Origin: Bacillota bacterium
GTDB taxonomy: Bacteria > Bacillota > Clostridia > Lachnospirales > Lachnospiraceae
Direction: 5' to 3'
Length of the DNA stretch: 18,284 nt
NCBI GenBank assembly: GCA_023398615.1
Contig: JAEWSD010000063.1
Coordinates: forward strand, 1 to 18,284
Part shown: positions 6,465-14,679 of the stretch, piece after piece
How positions within the stretch are numbered: the stretch's first letter is position 1
How the letters are laid out: every line of letters begins with the position of its first letter
Position numbers and translations under genes: made by a program
Notes under the pieces: model-generated
The model's input: only the letters and a program-made list of their open reading frames with translations
Databases searched by the model: none
What the model was told of the DNA's origin: nothing

Positions 6465-8098
6465 GAATCAGGAAGATTACGGCACTATTATTAGCTGCAG
6501 CTATGGCAGTTACACTAGGAGCTTGCGGAAAAGCTCCGGATAACAATGCTGCGGAAGGAGTGACGGCAGAAGCAGTCCATATCAATTTACCGGAAAGCTG
6601 GGGATTTGAATCATTCTATACAATCATAACTCCGGAAAATTCCTCCAGCGGATACGGAATAACCTATTACTTAACGAGCTTCTATGACACACTGGTGCAG
6701 TATGATAAGAATGGAGAGCTTACAGGTTCTCTGGCAGAAGACTGGTCGGTAAGTGAGGACGGAAAAGTATATACCTTTCATATCAGAAAAGGCGTTAAAT
6801 TTTCTGACGGCTCCGATCTGACTGCCGAAGATGTGGCAAAATCACTGAAAGCCGTACCGGTTAATTTAGGGCAATATAACGGAGGCTACGGAAAGCTCTC
6901 AACTATCATAGAAGATGTGAAGGCAATGGATGAAGCTACCGTTGAACTGCACCTGACACAGCCTTATTACAGTACACTGCGGGATTTGTGTCTGGCAAAT
7001 CCCTTTGGCATTGTTTCAGGTGAGCAATTAAATGATGATCTGACGGCAAAAGAAAGCTTTCATACGGCAACCTTTGGTACGGGTCCGTATATGTATGGCG
7101 GAGACGGGGACGGACAAACGTACAATTTTGTGAAAAACCCGAATTATTGGGGGACGGAACCGGATGTTGACAGTTTTTCCATTAAAGTTCTTGCAGATAA
7201 TGATGCTAAGCTCCTTGCTCTGAAGAATGGAGAGATTGACTTTATTTCCGGTATTACCAAGATTTCCGCAGAAAGTTATGAAGAAATGAAAAACCAGAGC
7301 GGCTTTGGAGCAAAGGTAGATGATAATGCGATGCAGACATACTATATGGGCTATAACCTGAGTGATCCGATTTTTGGAGATCCGGCTGTCAGAAAAGCGA
7401 TATCTTCGGCAATCGATAAAGAGAATATAGTAAATACCATCTATGGAGGAATGTATGAAAAAGCGGATACGTTTTTTTCAAAGACATTGCCCTACTGTGA
7501 TATTGAACAGACCGTTTATGATTTTAACCCGGACAAAGCAAATGCATTGCTGGATGAGGCAGGATATAGGGACACAGACGGAGACGGTATCAGAGAAAAA
7601 GACGGAAACAGTATGACCGCAGACTTTTTATATCAAACAGGTTCGGCATCTGACGACGACATGGTCGTTTATATTTGCGACCAGTTAAAAAAGATAGGAA
7701 TTGAGCTGACACCAAAATCCGCTGCAATGATGGACTGGTACGCAATGATAACGGGCGGACAGTATGGATTGACAATTTTCGACACTCAGGGAGGATACTA
7801 TGATCCGGCAAATGTGGTCAGCAATATGGATCCGGCAATGTCAATGGATCCAATCATGCTTCAGGTTTGTGATTTTCTGCCTGGTAAGGCTGAATTAATC
7901 AGTGAAGTGAATTCGACAGCGGATGAAAGCAGAATCCGGGAAATATATCGCACCATATTGACCGCGATTGCCGACAATTGCTTAAATACTCCTATTTATT
8001 ATACACATCAGGCGGTTATATGCAACGACAGGGTCGACGATTATGAGTTTACTCAGGATGCCAATTTTACGGCAATCCAAAACATAAAAATAAAATAA
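6461..8098 (+). CDS. Family 5 extracellular solute-binding lipoprotein
   Basis: A 545-aa membrane-anchored binding protein that would capture the ligand and hand it to the permease pair. The start is the ATG at 6461 (GAAAGGA at 6444-6450); an in-frame TTG at 6452 is too close to that site. A lipoprotein signal peptide is clear: MRIRKI, a hydrophobic stretch, and the lipobox LGAC with the modified Cys near residue 22. The body shows the NikA/DppA/OppA family pattern: LAEDWSVSEDGKVYTFHIRKGVKFSDG, TAEDV, then FGTGPY and VKNPNYWG, and later DPAVRKAISSAIDKENIV. The ligand cannot be read from sequence. Nickel, peptide and opine-metallophore binders all share this fold, and the AraC gene plus the YbtPQ-like pair favour a metal-chelate. 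Confidence 0.92.
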   Translation: MRIRKITALLLAAAMAVTLGACGKAPDNNAAEGVTAEAVHINLPESWGFESFYTIITPENSSSGYGITYYLTSFYDTLVQYDKNGELTGSLAEDWSVSEDGKVYTFHIRKGVKFSDGSDLTAEDVAKSLKAVPVNLGQYNGGYGKLSTIIEDVKAMDEATVELHLTQPYYSTLRDLCLANPFGIVSGEQLNDDLTAKESFHTATFGTGPYMYGGDGDGQTYNFVKNPNYWGTEPDVDSFSIKVLADNDAKLLALKNGEIDFISGITKISAESYEEMKNQSGFGAKVDDNAMQTYYMGYNLSDPIFGDPAVRKAISSAIDKENIVNTIYGGMYEKADTFFSKTLPYCDIEQTVYDFNPDKANALLDEAGYRDTDGDGIREKDGNSMTADFLYQTGSASDDDMVVYICDQLKKIGIELTPKSAAMMDWYAMITGGQYGLTIFDTQGGYYDPANVVSNMDPAMSMDPIMLQVCDFLPGKAELISEVNSTADESRIREIYRTILTAIADNCLNTPIYYTHQAVICNDRVDDYEFTQDANFTAIQNIKIK

Positions 8099-8125
8099 TG
8101 TATTATCACTTAGGGGGGAAAGTAT

Positions 8126-9916
8126 ATGAAACAAAAATCAAACGGGATAAAACGGCTGCTTAGCTTTTGCGGCAAAAGCCGCCGGCTGTTAACCCTGTCC
8201 CGTATTTTATCAGGCGTCAGCGCAATCTTTATTCTTATGCCATTCCTATGCGTATATTTTGCCGCAAGAGATCTGATTGCCGCATTTGCCGGCAGTTCTC
8301 CGGACACCGCCGGACTGGTCAGATGGGGGATTTATGCCTTGATTGCAGAGCTTGCCGGGTTGGCACTTTATTTTGCCGCTCTGCTCTGTTCCCATATTGT
8401 GGCGTTTCGGACGGAGAAAAATCTAAAGATGGCCGCACTTACCCATTTGGCCAAAATGCCGATGGGGTACTTCGATATAAATCCAAGCGGAAAGCTGAGA
8501 AAAATCATAGATGACAACAGCTTCCAGACAGAAACGTTTATCGCACACCAGCTCCCGGATCTGATCGGCGCACAGGTAACGATGGCTGCCAGTATTGTTT
8601 TAATGCTGGCCTTTGATTGGCGTGTCGGTCTGCCGCTGCTGCTGCTCTTTGGGATCGGCTTCTTTCTGCAAGGTTCATTGATCGGCAAGGACAGCATGGA
8701 GTTTATGAAAACATATCAGGACTCTCTGGAAACAATGAATCACGAAGCGGTAGAGTATATCCGCGGGATTTCCGTGGTTAAAGTATTCGGGCAAACGGTT
8801 CAGTCCTTTACGAAATTCAACAAGGCAATTAAATCCTACCGTGATTATGCACTTGCCTATACCATGTCCTGCCGAAAAGGTATGGTAGCGTTTACGTCTG
8901 TAATTAACTCGAGCTTCCTTGTGCTGGTTCCGGCAGCCCTCATTATCGGCCTTTTATCATCGAATCTGACCGCATTTATACAGAGCTCCCTTTTCTACCT
9001 CATTTTTTCACCGGCCTGTGCCGTTATGCTGAACAAGATCATGTATATGACAAGCTATAAAATGCAGGCCGAGGAATCCATGCGGAGAATTGACATGATT
9101 TTAACCGCCGGCCCGCAGTCTGAAACAGAGCACCCTCAGACTACCGCTTCCCATGATGTTTCTTTTGAAGATGTCACCTTCGCCTATGAAAACACGGAGC
9201 ACCCTGCGGTGGCACAGCTTAGCTTTACCGCCAAAGCGGGAACGACAACCGCGTTAGTCGGCCATTCCGGCTCCGGTAAGAGCACGACAGCCAGTCTGAT
9301 TCCCCGCTTTTATGATGTTCAGGAAGGCGTTGTCAAAATCGGCGGTGTGGATGTGAGGGAGTTATCCCATGCAGATTTAATGAAAAAGGTAGCTTTTGTA
9401 TTTCAAGACCCCAAGCTGTTTAAGGATACGCTTCTTGCAAACATCTGTGCAGCCCGCCCGACAGCCACACGGGAAGAGGCTTTGAAAGCGGCGCACCTTG
9501 CCCAATGCGATGATATTTTGGCAAAATTTCCCGGAGGGATGGATACTGTCTTCGGAAGCAAAGGCGTCTATCTGTCCGGCGGCGAAGCCCAGCGTATCGC
9601 AATCGCACGGGCTATTGTAAAGAATGCCCCCATTGTGGTACTGGATGAAGCCACGGCGTTTGCCGATCCGGAAAACGAACAGCAGATTCAGCAGGCATTT
9701 GAGGGCCTGGTGAAAGGTAAAACGGTTATTATGATCGCCCACAGACTGTCCACCGTACAGAAAGCAGATCAAATTCTGGTGATGAAGCAGGGACGCCTGG
9801 CAGAAGGCGGAACTCACGGTGAGCTGTTGAAACAGGGCGGTGAGTACGCCCGGATGTGGGATAACTATACGAAAACAACCAAGTGGCATATTGGAAATGA
9901 GGTGAAATCATGCTGA
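8126..9916 (+). CDS. ABC half-transporter of exporter fold, YbtP/IrtA-like
   Basis: A 596-aa protein with an N-terminal six-helix membrane domain (about 15-320) fused to an ATPase domain (about 340-580). Walker A is GHSGSGKST (379-387), the signature LSGGE begins at 483, Walker B and catalytic Glu are LDEA (506-509) and IAHR holds the switch histidine. The D-loop reads AFADPENE, a form I recall from the YbtPQ/IrtAB group of siderophore-linked transporters. These have an exporter fold yet import ferric siderophores in Yersinia and mycobacteria. No siderophore-reductase domain is fused. It starts 27 nt after the binding-protein gene with a GGGGGG site (8113-8118), and overlaps the next gene by 7 nt, so it very likely forms a heterodimer with it. 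Import versus export is not settled by sequence. Confidence 0.88.
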   Translation: MKQKSNGIKRLLSFCGKSRRLLTLSRILSGVSAIFILMPFLCVYFAARDLIAAFAGSSPDTAGLVRWGIYALIAELAGLALYFAALLCSHIVAFRTEKNLKMAALTHLAKMPMGYFDINPSGKLRKIIDDNSFQTETFIAHQLPDLIGAQVTMAASIVLMLAFDWRVGLPLLLLFGIGFFLQGSLIGKDSMEFMKTYQDSLETMNHEAVEYIRGISVVKVFGQTVQSFTKFNKAIKSYRDYALAYTMSCRKGMVAFTSVINSSFLVLVPAALIIGLLSSNLTAFIQSSLFYLIFSPACAVMLNKIMYMTSYKMQAEESMRRIDMILTAGPQSETEHPQTTASHDVSFEDVTFAYENTEHPAVAQLSFTAKAGTTTALVGHSGSGKSTTASLIPRFYDVQEGVVKIGGVDVRELSHADLMKKVAFVFQDPKLFKDTLLANICAARPTATREEALKAAHLAQCDDILAKFPGGMDTVFGSKGVYLSGGEAQRIAIARAIVKNAPIVVLDEATAFADPENEQQIQQAFEGLVKGKTVIMIAHRLSTVQKADQILVMKQGRLAEGGTHGELLKQGGEYARMWDNYTKTTKWHIGNEVKSC

Positions 9917-11640
9917 AACGTGCATTTGCTCTCAGTGACCAGGGTTCCAGAGATCTGAACAAGGGAATTGCGGCAACCGCCTTAAACAATCTTTGTCTGA
10001 TACTTCCGGTCAGCCTGCTGATCATGATCGTCATGGAACTCTTGAACATTATTGCAGGAGAAAAAACAGGGCTTGAAAAGAATATCCCCTTATACTGTGT
10101 TCTTGCGGTTATACTGTTTCTTGTAGTGTTTGCCGCTCAATGGGTGCAATACAACAAAACATATACCGTGGCATATCAGGAAAGTGCCAATCGCAGAATT
10201 GTTTTGGCTGAAAAGCTTCGAAGACTGCCTCTGTCCTTCTTCGGGCAAAAGGATATATCGGATTTGACGACAACGATCATGGGTGATTGTACTGCCCTTG
10301 AACGGACTTTCTCCAACGCGATCCCGCAGTTGTTCGGAACAATCTTTATGTTTATCATTACCTCTATTGGTCTGCTTGTTCTGGACTGGAGAATGGGCCT
10401 TTGCATCGTAGTTCCGGTACCGGTTGCCGCCCTTGTGATCCTTGCGGCCAGGAAGGCTCAGGCCAATGCGGAAAGTGCCAACCTGGATGCAAAAAGGGCC
10501 GCCTACGATGGCGTTCAGGAATATCTGGATACGATCCGGGAACTGAAATCTTCCTCCAGAGAAGCAGAGTATTTGGACGGCTTGGAGAAAAAGCTGGAGA
10601 ATGTGGTGCACTGCTCTTTCAGAAACGAACTGGCTCCGGGTGCTTCTACTACGGCTGCCCAATTCCTGCTGCGTTTCGGTCTGGTTGCGGTTCTTCTGGT
10701 CGGAGGAGTCCTTGTTGCGGCCGGATCGCTCACCGTTCCTATGTTCATCCTGTTTCTTGTATTTGCCGGAAGAATTTATGACCCGTTTACCAGCTGCTTC
10801 ATGCTGCTGGCCGAGTTTTTCTCCGCACAGGTCAGCGTAAAGCGAATGAAACAGATTGATGCGACACCGGAGCAAACCGGTGCCGCAATATGCCCCAACA
10901 AAGGGTATGATATTGAATTTAAAAATGTTATTTTCTCCTACAAGGAAGAACCTGTGTTAAATGGTATTTCCTTTGTAGCAAAGCAAGGGGAAGTGACGGC
11001 TCTGGTCGGACCGTCCGGCAGCGGAAAGTCTACGGCAGCCAAGCTGGCGGCCAGGTTTTGGGATGCCGATTCCGGAACCGTTACACTTGGCGGAGTTGAT
11101 GTGGCGGATGTAGAGCCGGAGACCCTGCTCAAAAATTTTGCCGTTGTATTCCAGGATGTCATGCTGTTTGATGATACGGTCATGGAGAATATACGGTTAG
11201 GGCGCCGGGACGCTTCGGATGAAGAAGTAAAGGCCGCAGCCAGGGCCGCACAGTGTGACGAATTTATTAACCGCCTGCCCCAGGGCTATCTGACAAATAT
11301 CGGAGAGAACGGCAGTGCCCTGTCAGGCGGCGAACGCCAGCGTATCTCCATTGCGAGGGCATTACTGAAGGATGCACCAATTGTTCTTCTGGATGAAGCT
11401 ACGGCTTCTATGGATGCAGAGAGCGAAACACTGGTACAGGATGCTTTGTCTGCCCTGCTCGGAAAGAAAACGGTAATGGTCATTGCCCACCGAATGAGAA
11501 CGGTTGCAAATGCGGATAAAATTGTGGTGTTGGACAGGGGACTTGTCAGTGAACAGGGGACTCCCGCAGAGCTTCTGGCTAAGGGCGGACTTTATGCCCA
11601 TATGGTTTCACTTCAGCAGAATAAGACAATCGGACAGTAA
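9910..11640 (+). CDS. ABC half-transporter of exporter fold, YbtQ/IrtB-like
   Basis: A 576-aa membrane-ATPase fusion, the partner of the preceding gene. The membrane domain covers about 20-310. The ATPase domain has Walker A GPSGSGKST (367-375), LSGGE from 471, LDEATASMD (494-502) and AHR for the switch histidine. Both ATP sites of the presumed heterodimer look canonical, unlike heterodimeric exporters with one degenerate site. The ATG at 9910 overlaps the upstream stop and follows GAGGTG. It is the last gene of the operon and ends 27 bp from the stop of a convergent gene, leaving little room for a terminator. The grouping with IrtB/YbtQ is from memory of domain patterns and operon context. 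Confidence 0.88.
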   Translation: MLKRAFALSDQGSRDLNKGIAATALNNLCLILPVSLLIMIVMELLNIIAGEKTGLEKNIPLYCVLAVILFLVVFAAQWVQYNKTYTVAYQESANRRIVLAEKLRRLPLSFFGQKDISDLTTTIMGDCTALERTFSNAIPQLFGTIFMFIITSIGLLVLDWRMGLCIVVPVPVAALVILAARKAQANAESANLDAKRAAYDGVQEYLDTIRELKSSSREAEYLDGLEKKLENVVHCSFRNELAPGASTTAAQFLLRFGLVAVLLVGGVLVAAGSLTVPMFILFLVFAGRIYDPFTSCFMLLAEFFSAQVSVKRMKQIDATPEQTGAAICPNKGYDIEFKNVIFSYKEEPVLNGISFVAKQGEVTALVGPSGSGKSTAAKLAARFWDADSGTVTLGGVDVADVEPETLLKNFAVVFQDVMLFDDTVMENIRLGRRDASDEEVKAAARAAQCDEFINRLPQGYLTNIGENGSALSGGERQRISIARALLKDAPIVLLDEATASMDAESETLVQDALSALLGKKTVMVIAHRMRTVANADKIVVLDRGLVSEQGTPAELLAKGGLYAHMVSLQQNKTIGQ

Positions 11641-11667
11641 ACTTCTCCGCCTTCCACCACCGAAATA

Positions 11668-12816
11668 TTATTTCAACATAATTTCCTTTACTGAAATTTT
11701 CTTTATTCTTGCGGTGTAACAGAACATAATTGCTTCATAAATCAGCACAAAGGAAATGAAAACAACGATAAACGCCTTAACATCAAAGTTATACTCCGGA
11801 ATGTTCTCTAACGTTTGGGAATATAGCATAAGCATTATTTTCAGCAACCCGTATTGATAGATTGTACCGATTGCAAAACCGATATAAGCCATAGGCCTGT
11901 ACCCATTCAGGATCGCACCGCTGCATTCGCGCAATGAATAACCGAATATCCTCATCATGGAAATGGTTTTCGTATTTGCGTTTACAACGGTCGTAATAGC
12001 CAAAAACAATGTCGTACAGGCCAAAATAAGGCCTATAACAATCATGATAGCCGCAAACATCACGCTTGACAGTCTATCCATACCAAAAGACATCTGCATC
12101 ATGGCAGAATAGCAAAATGAGGCAAAAGTGATAAAGAAAATAAGAGAAGAACGGCTTCTTACCGTACTTCGCTTTAATTCCTGCAAGAATGTCATTTCCG
12201 TATGCTGTTGCTTTTTATCCTTCTTCCTCCTGTAGACCACCTCACTTTTTCCTTGCAGCAGCTCCAATACAGGGCATTTTAATTTATGATAGCCGTAAAT
12301 AACCGCAAGCAGAGCGAATGCCGCCGTGGGTAAAACTACCAGATACAGAGCCAGCTCCGTATTAAAATGCAAGGGTATTTCGGGAAATATCGAATCTTCA
12401 TTCATAACCTTATAAAAGGTCGGCATTAATGCGAAGGACGAGCAAAATCCAACAGCGGCTCCCATAAAAACACTGAATCCAAATATCCAAAAGCCCTTTG
12501 CTATTTTCCAGTTCGAATACCCTAATGCTTTCAGTATGCCTAGCTCTTTCTTGTTAACGTCAATATAATGTTTGATATAGAAAAACAGCATAATAACAGA
12601 AGTTAACAGCAGACAGCCGCCGCTGACGGCACTTGTCACTTTTCCCATTAAAACCTGCGCGTCATAAAATGCCATTGCCGCTTCGTCGGCAATGAGATCT
12701 TTTACTCCGGCGATATCAATATTAAAGTTTAAAAACAGCGTACAAACAAAAACCGCACAACAAGCTATAATGGAAATGCCTATAAGCTTGGCGGCATCTT
12801 TCACCCGGATTATCAT
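11668..12816 (-). CDS. FtsX-like ABC transporter permease
   Basis: A 382-aa membrane protein. It begins with one membrane helix, a short (about 30-residue) outside loop, then three helices, a basic cytoplasmic linker (about 200-220) and four more helices, giving roughly eight. The segment KKELGILKALGYSNWKIAKGF near 88-108 is the coupling region typical of FtsX/MacB-type permeases, and a degenerate second copy (TKTISMMRIFGYSLRECSGA) lies in the second half. It lacks the large extracellular domain of MacB or BceB, so it is a compact form. It starts 4 nt after the ATPase gene stop and is the last gene of a tetR-ATPase-permease operon. The likely role is export of a lipid, peptide or drug; the substrate is unknown. 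Confidence 0.85.
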   Translation of the reverse strand: MIIRVKDAAKLIGISIIACCAVFVCTLFLNFNIDIAGVKDLIADEAAMAFYDAQVLMGKVTSAVSGGCLLLTSVIMLFFYIKHYIDVNKKELGILKALGYSNWKIAKGFWIFGFSVFMGAAVGFCSSFALMPTFYKVMNEDSIFPEIPLHFNTELALYLVVLPTAAFALLAVIYGYHKLKCPVLELLQGKSEVVYRRKKDKKQQHTEMTFLQELKRSTVRSRSSLIFFITFASFCYSAMMQMSFGMDRLSSVMFAAIMIVIGLILACTTLFLAITTVVNANTKTISMMRIFGYSLRECSGAILNGYRPMAYIGFAIGTIYQYGLLKIMLMLYSQTLENIPEYNFDVKAFIVVFISFVLIYEAIMFCYTARIKKISVKEIMLK

Positions 12817-12820
12817 ACGG

Positions 12821-13513
12821 TCACCATCCTATCTCATAAGCGGTTTTTTGCTCTTCGTTCGTATAGATTTCAACAATCCTGCCGCTGTTCATTTTAATGA
12901 CGGTGTTTGCCATTTCTGCAATATTCGTATTATGCGTAACCATGATAATGGTAAAATGATATTCTTTTTGCAGTTTGCATATGTAGTCTAAAACCAGTCT
13001 TCCGGTTTCCTCGTCCAGCGCTCCTGTCGGCTCATCTAAAAACAGTACCCTTGGTTTTTTTGCCAGGGCTCTGGCAACCGAAGCCCGTTGCTGTTCTCCG
13101 CCGCTGAGTTCACCGGGGAATTTATCTATTTTTTCTCCCAGCCCAACCGCTTCGATGATTTGCTTATAATCACGGTTCCCCGCCAAATCAGCCCCCATCT
13201 TTACATTCTTGCCCACATTTAAATTAGGAAGCAGATAATATTGCTGGAATATGAAACCGACATTATCTTTCCTGAACAGTGTTAATTCCGTATCGGACAG
13301 GGATGTTATATCCTCGGCGTTATATAGAATTGTTCCGCGATCCGGACGTTCAAGACCTGATATCACATTCAATAACGTTGATTTGCCGGAACCGGAAGGT
13401 CCTAAAATAGCGGTAAAAGCCCCATCATTTATGTTCAGCGTTATGCCCTTCAACACCGGAAAGGAGTTGTCCTTGCTTCCGTATGATTTGGTTATATTAT
13501 TAATCTCAATCAT
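12821..13513 (-). CDS. ABC transporter ATPase, LolD/MacB-type
   Basis: A 230-aa cytoplasmic ATPase. Walker A is GPSGSGKST (38-46), the Q-loop is FIFQQYYLLPNLNVGKNV (87-104, typical of the MacB/LolD class), the signature is LSGGEQQRA (136-144), Walker B ends FLDEPTGALD (158-167) and VTHN carries the switch histidine. DEPTGALD and the Q-loop identify the class that pairs with FtsX-type permeases, the product of the next gene. The ATG at 13513 shares its A with the TetR stop (TGATG). A GTG one codon earlier (13516) is an alternative start, as both lie within range of GGAGG. Tight coupling to a TetR gene suggests drug- or ligand-induced expression. Confidence 0.92.
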   Translation of the reverse strand: MIEINNITKSYGSKDNSFPVLKGITLNINDGAFTAILGPSGSGKSTLLNVISGLERPDRGTILYNAEDITSLSDTELTLFRKDNVGFIFQQYYLLPNLNVGKNVKMGADLAGNRDYKQIIEAVGLGEKIDKFPGELSGGEQQRASVARALAKKPRVLFLDEPTGALDEETGRLVLDYICKLQKEYHFTIIMVTHNTNIAEMANTVIKMNSGRIVEIYTNEEQKTAYEIGW

Positions 13514-14088
13514 CACTTTTCACCCTCCTGCAGCTTTAACAGAATACTTCTGAACACATCGTCAAGCATCGCACTTATTTCCGCTTCTCCGAACCGGCAT
13601 ACCTTGGTTGCACACAATGTTGCGATACCGTGGGTAAATATCCATAAATACTGATAAATCTTCCTCGCCTTAATATCATCCAGGCCGTATGTTTTTTGAA
13701 CCGACTCCAAAATTTTTCCGCTGTTTTCATCGATCATGGATAAAACCTCCGTAAGCTCCGGCACAGCTCCGTTCTCTGTCATAAACAGCAGCTGAAACAG
13801 CTTAGGCTCATATTTTGCAAATTGTATATACGCCATTCCGACACCCTTAAAAGGATTCGATTCTTTAAGCCCCTTTGCAATATAGCGGTTATATAACGCT
13901 TTCACTGCCAGTATTGTTTCATCCTGTACTTCAACCATATTCTGAAATACCGTAAATATCGGTCTGGCTGAGCTGCCTAACTCTGCTCCCAGTCCTCTGG
14001 CCGTAAGTGCGGTGATTCCTTTCCGCCTCGTAATCTCTAAAGCGGCACTGATTATCTCTTCCTTTTCAAATTTTTGTTTTGGCGGCAT
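13513..14088 (-). CDS. TetR-family transcriptional regulator
   Basis: A 191-aa regulator with an N-terminal DNA-binding helix-turn-helix (about 9-55: EEIISAALEITRRKG, then ALTARGLGAELG and PIFTVFQNM) and a variable helical ligand-binding region (about 60-190). Such proteins usually repress their own operon and release DNA when a small molecule binds. The gene is first in an operon with the ATPase and permease genes and its stop overlaps the next start, so it probably represses the transporter. GGAGG sits 7 nt before the ATG (14086-14088). A palindrome in its own promoter region is the likely target. Inducer unknown. Confidence 0.92.
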   Translation of the reverse strand: MPPKQKFEKEEIISAALEITRRKGITALTARGLGAELGSSARPIFTVFQNMVEVQDETILAVKALYNRYIAKGLKESNPFKGVGMAYIQFAKYEPKLFQLLFMTENGAVPELTEVLSMIDENSGKILESVQKTYGLDDIKARKIYQYLWIFTHGIATLCATKVCRFGEAEISAMLDDVFRSILLKLQEGEK

Positions 14089-14120
14089 ATACGTTCCTCC
14101 ATTAAAAACGACTGTTTTGC

Positions 14121-14130
14121 AACATATGTT
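14121..14130. promoter_or_regulatory. Palindrome, candidate TetR operator
   Basis: AACATATGTT is a perfect 10-bp palindrome located directly downstream of the minus-strand -10 element and 33 bp before the TetR start. A repressor bound here would block early transcription, as in many self-regulated tetR operons. The palindrome is short and AT-rich, so chance cannot be excluded. Confidence 0.4.
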
Positions 14131-14134
14131 TTAT

Positions 14135-14161
14135 ATTATACCCGTTTATCGATATTGTCAA
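14135..14161 (-). promoter_or_regulatory. Promoter of the tetR-ABC exporter operon
   Basis: On the minus strand TTGACA (14161-14156) is a perfect -35 and TATAAT (14140-14135) a perfect -10. The spacer is 15 bp, shorter than the ideal 17, which may weaken basal activity. It lies about 47 bp before the tetR start. Confidence 0.65.
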
Positions 14162-14243
14162 TAAAATTCCGGTAAAGTTTACGAGATAGCGTCAAAAATC
14201 TGGCCCGGAAATAAAATCCTTTAAATTCCGAATTTTAACAGCA

Positions 14244-14272
14244 TTGACAAATACCAATTAGTATGCTATTGT
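14244..14272 (+). promoter_or_regulatory. Promoter upstream of the small ORF and ABC-F gene
   Basis: TTGACA (14244-14249) is a perfect -35. A 17-bp spacer leads to TATTGT (14267-14272), which matches the -10 consensus at four positions. Transcription would begin near 14279, just before the ribosome binding site of a small ORF, and would read toward the ABC-F gene 400 nt away. No other good plus-strand promoter was seen between here and 14680. Confidence 0.6.
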
Positions 14273-14305
14273 TACTTATATTATTTATGACTAAGGAGAC
14301 AAGCC

Positions 14306-14428
14306 GTGAGCTTTTATATTAAGATCCATCCCACAAACAAGATCAGCTCCGTACAATTTAAACCGATGAAACATTGTATGGAGCCTGGTAAAATATATGA
14401 TTTTTATATTCATCGGGAAAGGAAGTAA
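14306..14428 (+). CDS. Small 40-codon ORF, possible leader peptide
   Basis: A GTG start (14306) is preceded by AAGGAG (14293-14298) at an ideal 7-nt spacing and by a promoter 34 bp upstream. The 40-residue product starts MSFYIKIHPTNK and ends FYIHRERK. It is basic, shows no membrane segment and matches no family I recognise. It lies in a 579-bp stretch without a large gene and is followed by two terminators and then an ABC-F gene. It could be a regulatory leader peptide of the ABC-F gene, an independent small protein, or the start of a decayed gene. The promoter and ribosome binding site argue that it is translated. Confidence 0.5.
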   Translation: MSFYIKIHPTNKISSVQFKPMKHCMEPGKIYDFYIHRERK

Positions 14429-14495
14429 TAAATTAGGGCAGCATTAAGAACAGTTACCCGGTTTATTGCTTATTTCCCATTGATATTCTATATGT

Positions 14496-14531
14496 AAAAG
14501 GCTATGGACAGTGTTTTGTCCATAGCCTTTT
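14496..14531. terminator. Strong intrinsic terminator 1 (bidirectional stem)
   Basis: A perfect 15-bp stem (AAAAGGCTATGGACA 14496-14510 with 14517-14531) encloses a 6-nt loop. A-run and T-run form the outer stem, so it can end transcription in both directions. It is 68 nt after the small ORF stop. Confidence 0.8.
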
Positions 14532-14561
14532 GTTATAACAGGAACCATATGATCCGCAATT

Positions 14562-14608
14562 AGCAGAAGGCAGATGCATGATTTTTAACTATGCCTTCTG
14601 CTTTTTTA
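14562..14608 (+). terminator. Intrinsic terminator 2 ahead of the ABC-F gene
   Basis: A perfect 11-bp stem (AGCAGAAGGCA 14562-14572 with TGCCTTCTGCT 14592-14602) encloses a 19-nt loop and runs into T residues 14602-14607. Its 5' arm (14565-14571) can also pair over 7 bp with the 3' arm of terminator 1 (14525-14531), so the two stems exclude an alternative fold that would act as antiterminator. This placement 72 nt before the ABC-F start suggests attenuation control. Confidence 0.75.
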
Positions 14609-14679
14609 TTTGCCCGGATCTGTAAAGATAACATGGTTCAAAAAGTGAAATAACCAAAAATGAAAGGATGTTTACAATT

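Noticed and set aside
9377..9889. Minus-strand open frame of 170 codons opposite the first YbtP-like gene
   Set aside because: Lies entirely antisense to the conserved ATPase domain; no family pattern in its product.
10090..10875. Long minus-strand open frame (261 codons) opposite the second YbtQ-like gene
   Set aside because: It is antisense to a canonical ABC gene, has a low-complexity, Arg/Gln/Ser-rich product and no ribosome binding site; it is a shadow frame.
11641..11690. Bidirectional terminator between the convergent ABC genes
   Set aside because: Only a weak AT-rich stem (around 11662-11685) is visible, mostly inside the minus-strand gene and without a proper GC core.
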